Origin: Actinomycetota bacterium
GTDB lineage: Bacteria; Actinomycetota; Actinomycetes; Nanopelagicales; Nanopelagicaceae
DNA: 7,607 bases
Assembly (NCBI GenBank): GCA_016870855.1
Contig: VGAF01000052.1
Span: forward strand, 1-7,607
Reading direction: 5' to 3'
Shown here: piece after piece, positions 6,278-7,607 of the stretch
Position numbering within the stretch: position 1 is the first letter of the stretch
How the letters are laid out: each line of letters opens with the position of its first letter
The notes under the pieces: generated by a model
Told to the model about the DNA's origin: nothing
The model's database searches: none
What the model saw: only the letters and a program-made list of their open reading frames with translations
Position numbers and translations under genes: made by a program

Positions 6278-7111
6278 GTGATTGAGGTCATCGCGCTAGT
6301 AGCGACAATCTCTTTCGGACTTGGAACTTTCTTCACAAAGGGCGTAACAACCCAGATCTCCTTTCTAAAGTCGATCGGCCCACTCTTTCTTTTAAATGCG
6401 CTCTTCTGCTTACCGCTCGCGTTGGTGCAGCGAGATTGGATCGTCTTTGAGCGCGATATCTTCCTAATCCACCTAACTGGCGCTTTCTTGAGTGGCATGA
6501 CCGCATATCTAATCTTCGGAATCATTGCGCGCAGCTCGGCCTCAGTTGCCGCTGTCCCCCAGACGTTAACGCCAGCCGTCGTCTTAATTTTGGCGCCGAT
6601 CTTTCTTGCTGCAAAGGTCACCCCGCTCCAAATCTTCTTTGTTGTCTTACTAATTGGCGCAACGGTATATCCGCTCCGCCAGAGCATCCCAGGTCTGAAG
6701 TCAGTACCCACTTTGATGATGACGATTGCATCTGGCGTCTTCTCTGGAATTGTCACGGTGAATGTGGCGATGTTGGGCGAGCGCGGCGTAAATCTCTCCG
6801 AGACATTCATTGTTCGCCAATTAATCGCCGGCTTGGTTTATGTGGCGCTCTTTCCACCAACTGGCTTAAACCGCGCTGACTTCTTCGCTCTGGTTCGCCG
6901 CTCTTCCTTTATGGCAATTGGTTGGGTCACATCAATCTATGCGATTCAAAATGGCAGCGTCGTAGTAGCGCAATCAATTCTGGCAACGGTCTCACTCTGG
7001 GTAATTCTCTTTGAGGTAATTGCGCAACGTAAGGCCCCAGAACGATCCACAATTGGTGCGGCGCTGGTCGCTGCGACCGGCGTTATTGCCCTCGCTATTA
7101 CCTCGAATTAA
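6278..7111 (+). CDS. EamA/DMT family transporter
   Basis: 277-residue membrane protein of the drug/metabolite transporter superfamily, with about ten predicted helices and two EamA repeats (about 1-134 and 146-275). Repeat signs include the N-terminal LVATISFGLGTFFTKG, the VPQTLTPAVVLILAPIFLA helix with a central Pro (93-112), and VVAQSILATVSLWVILFEV (229-247) in the second repeat. It is somewhat shorter than the common 290-300. Such proteins export or import small metabolites, and no substrate can be assigned. Start: GTG at 6278 is the only in-frame initiator after a TAA at 6266. An ATG at 6268 is out of frame and ends after five codons. No close ribosome binding site exists, so a leaderless transcript is plausible. 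Its TAA overlaps the TAA of the next, opposite gene in TTAA. With the MFS gene this makes two transporters in the window. Confidence 0.88.
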   Translation: MIEVIALVATISFGLGTFFTKGVTTQISFLKSIGPLFLLNALFCLPLALVQRDWIVFERDIFLIHLTGAFLSGMTAYLIFGIIARSSASVAAVPQTLTPAVVLILAPIFLAAKVTPLQIFFVVLLIGATVYPLRQSIPGLKSVPTLMMTIASGVFSGIVTVNVAMLGERGVNLSETFIVRQLIAGLVYVALFPPTGLNRADFFALVRRSSFMAIGWVTSIYAIQNGSVVVAQSILATVSLWVILFEVIAQRKAPERSTIGAALVAATGVIALAITSN

Positions 7112-7607
7112 AGGCTCTTTAACTCGCGATCCATAAACTCTAAAAGCTCTTCCATACTTCCAGCCGCCATGATGCTCTGTTGCGACTGGTAAGTATTCTG
7201 TTCATAAGACTTCTTGGTTGGGACATACATATAGCCCGGTCCATTTGTCATATCAAGGAAGAAGATTTTTAGCTCCGAATTACGCGCTCGAAGGTCGCGC
7301 GCCAACTCAAGATAGGCCTCGCCGCCATGTGCGATGAAGATCGCATCACCGAGGCGCCAGAACCAGACTGGATGTTCAACAACGCCGCCTGGCTTTACAT
7401 AGTCGATCCGCATTTCGAACTGTTTACGAATCCGAAAGTTTAAGAAGCTCTCGGTCGCAGTCAACGGCGCCCACTTCACGCGCATCTCTTCCTCGCCCAA
7501 CAGCGGCTTATGGCGCAATTTAGCCGCCACTTTCTTTACCTTTATCTCTTGATTCGGATTGGCTGGGACTATCTCCCAACCGGCCAAATTAGATCCGGAT
7601 GTAATCA
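7108..7607 (-). CDS. C-terminal part of a neutral/alkaline ceramidase-like hydrolase, 5' end cut off
   Basis: 165 residues plus stop are visible, and the frame stays open to the window edge, so the true start lies beyond 7607. A TTG at 7587 is not the start, because coding continues upstream without a stop. Distinctive segments are VWFWRLGDAIFIAHGGEAYLEL, a Gly-Glu turn after a hydrophobic strand, then FFLDMTNGPGYMYVPT and a C-terminal helix ending MDRELKSL. This pattern of LGD, GEA, TNG and GY-(x)-P recalls the C-terminal region of bacterial proteins annotated as neutral/alkaline non-lysosomal ceramidase-like, which in bacteria may act on other amides or esters. The catalytic zinc site would lie in the missing N-terminal part, so activity cannot be judged. 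Its stop overlaps the EamA stop. Assignment is by recalled family pattern, moderately sure. Confidence 0.7.
   Translation of the reverse strand, partial: ITSGSNLAGWEIVPANPNQEIKVKKVAAKLRHKPLLGEEEMRVKWAPLTATESFLNFRIRKQFEMRIDYVKPGGVVEHPVWFWRLGDAIFIAHGGEAYLELARDLRARNSELKIFFLDMTNGPGYMYVPTKKSYEQNTYQSQQSIMAAGSMEELLEFMDRELKSL

Noticed and set aside
6241..6810. 190-codon N-terminal extension of the third SDR, open frame antisense to the EamA gene
   Set aside because: It holds no recognisable domain, has no ribosome binding site, and lies opposite a clear membrane protein gene; the SDR fold begins normally after the ATG at 6240.
7585..7587. TTG as start of the ceramidase-like gene
   Set aside because: The frame continues without a stop to 7607, no ribosome binding site precedes the TTG, and the visible part looks like the C-terminal region of a longer family.
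1..7607. tRNA, rRNA, riboswitch, CRISPR array, insertion sequence or attachment site
   Set aside because: No spaced repeats, terminal inverted repeats, transposase or cloverleaf pattern was visible by reading; coding sequence fills nearly all of the window and the gaps are at most 89 bases.

Overview
The window carries eight protein genes, two of them cut by the window ends, and no RNA gene, mobile element or CRISPR array that I can see. GC is near one half by eye. Non-ATG starts dominate (GTG and TTG in at least five of the seven visible starts), GGAG-type ribosome binding sites occur, divergent gaps are only 37 to 89 bases, and every convergent gene pair overlaps. Together with the protein families, this points to a streamlined bacterium. 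My best guess is a small-genome freshwater actinobacterium of the Planktophila/Nanopelagicales kind, but this is an inference from style and no marker gene proves it.

Layout: (1) 1-539, minus: 5' part of an SDR dehydrogenase. (2) 540-628: divergent promoter region with a small dyad. (3) 629-1384 and 1381-2250, plus: a KduD-like SDR coupled to a sugar isomerase/epimerase with a TIM barrel. (4) 2220-3458, minus: an MFS exporter-type transporter, overlapping the isomerase tail-to-tail. (5) 3459-3523: a second divergent promoter region, with a perfect 7-bp-arm dyad. (6) 3524-5461, plus: a 645-residue CocE/NonD (S15-like) serine hydrolase. (7) 5458-6240, minus: a third SDR. (8) 6241-6277: a 37-bp divergent gap. 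(9) 6278-7111, plus: an EamA/DMT transporter. (10) 7108-7607, minus: C-terminal part of a protein resembling the C-terminal region of neutral/alkaline ceramidase-like hydrolases.

The content reads as an accessory catabolic island. Two hydrolases could release a small molecule from an ester or amide. Three NAD(P)-dependent SDRs and a ketose/sugar-acid epimerase could oxidise and isomerise the product. Two transporters would move substrates or products. The strongest pathway link is the SDR-isomerase pair at 629-2250, translated through a GTGA overlap. The true substrate cannot be read from the sequence; sugar acids, polyols or glycolipid-derived sugars are candidates.

The most unusual features are these. 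Two of the three convergent junctions end in palindromic four-base shared stops (CTAG and TTAA). All three SDRs depart from the NNAG motif. The metal-binding His of the isomerase is replaced by Gln. Both larger divergent regions hold inverted repeats lying on candidate promoters.
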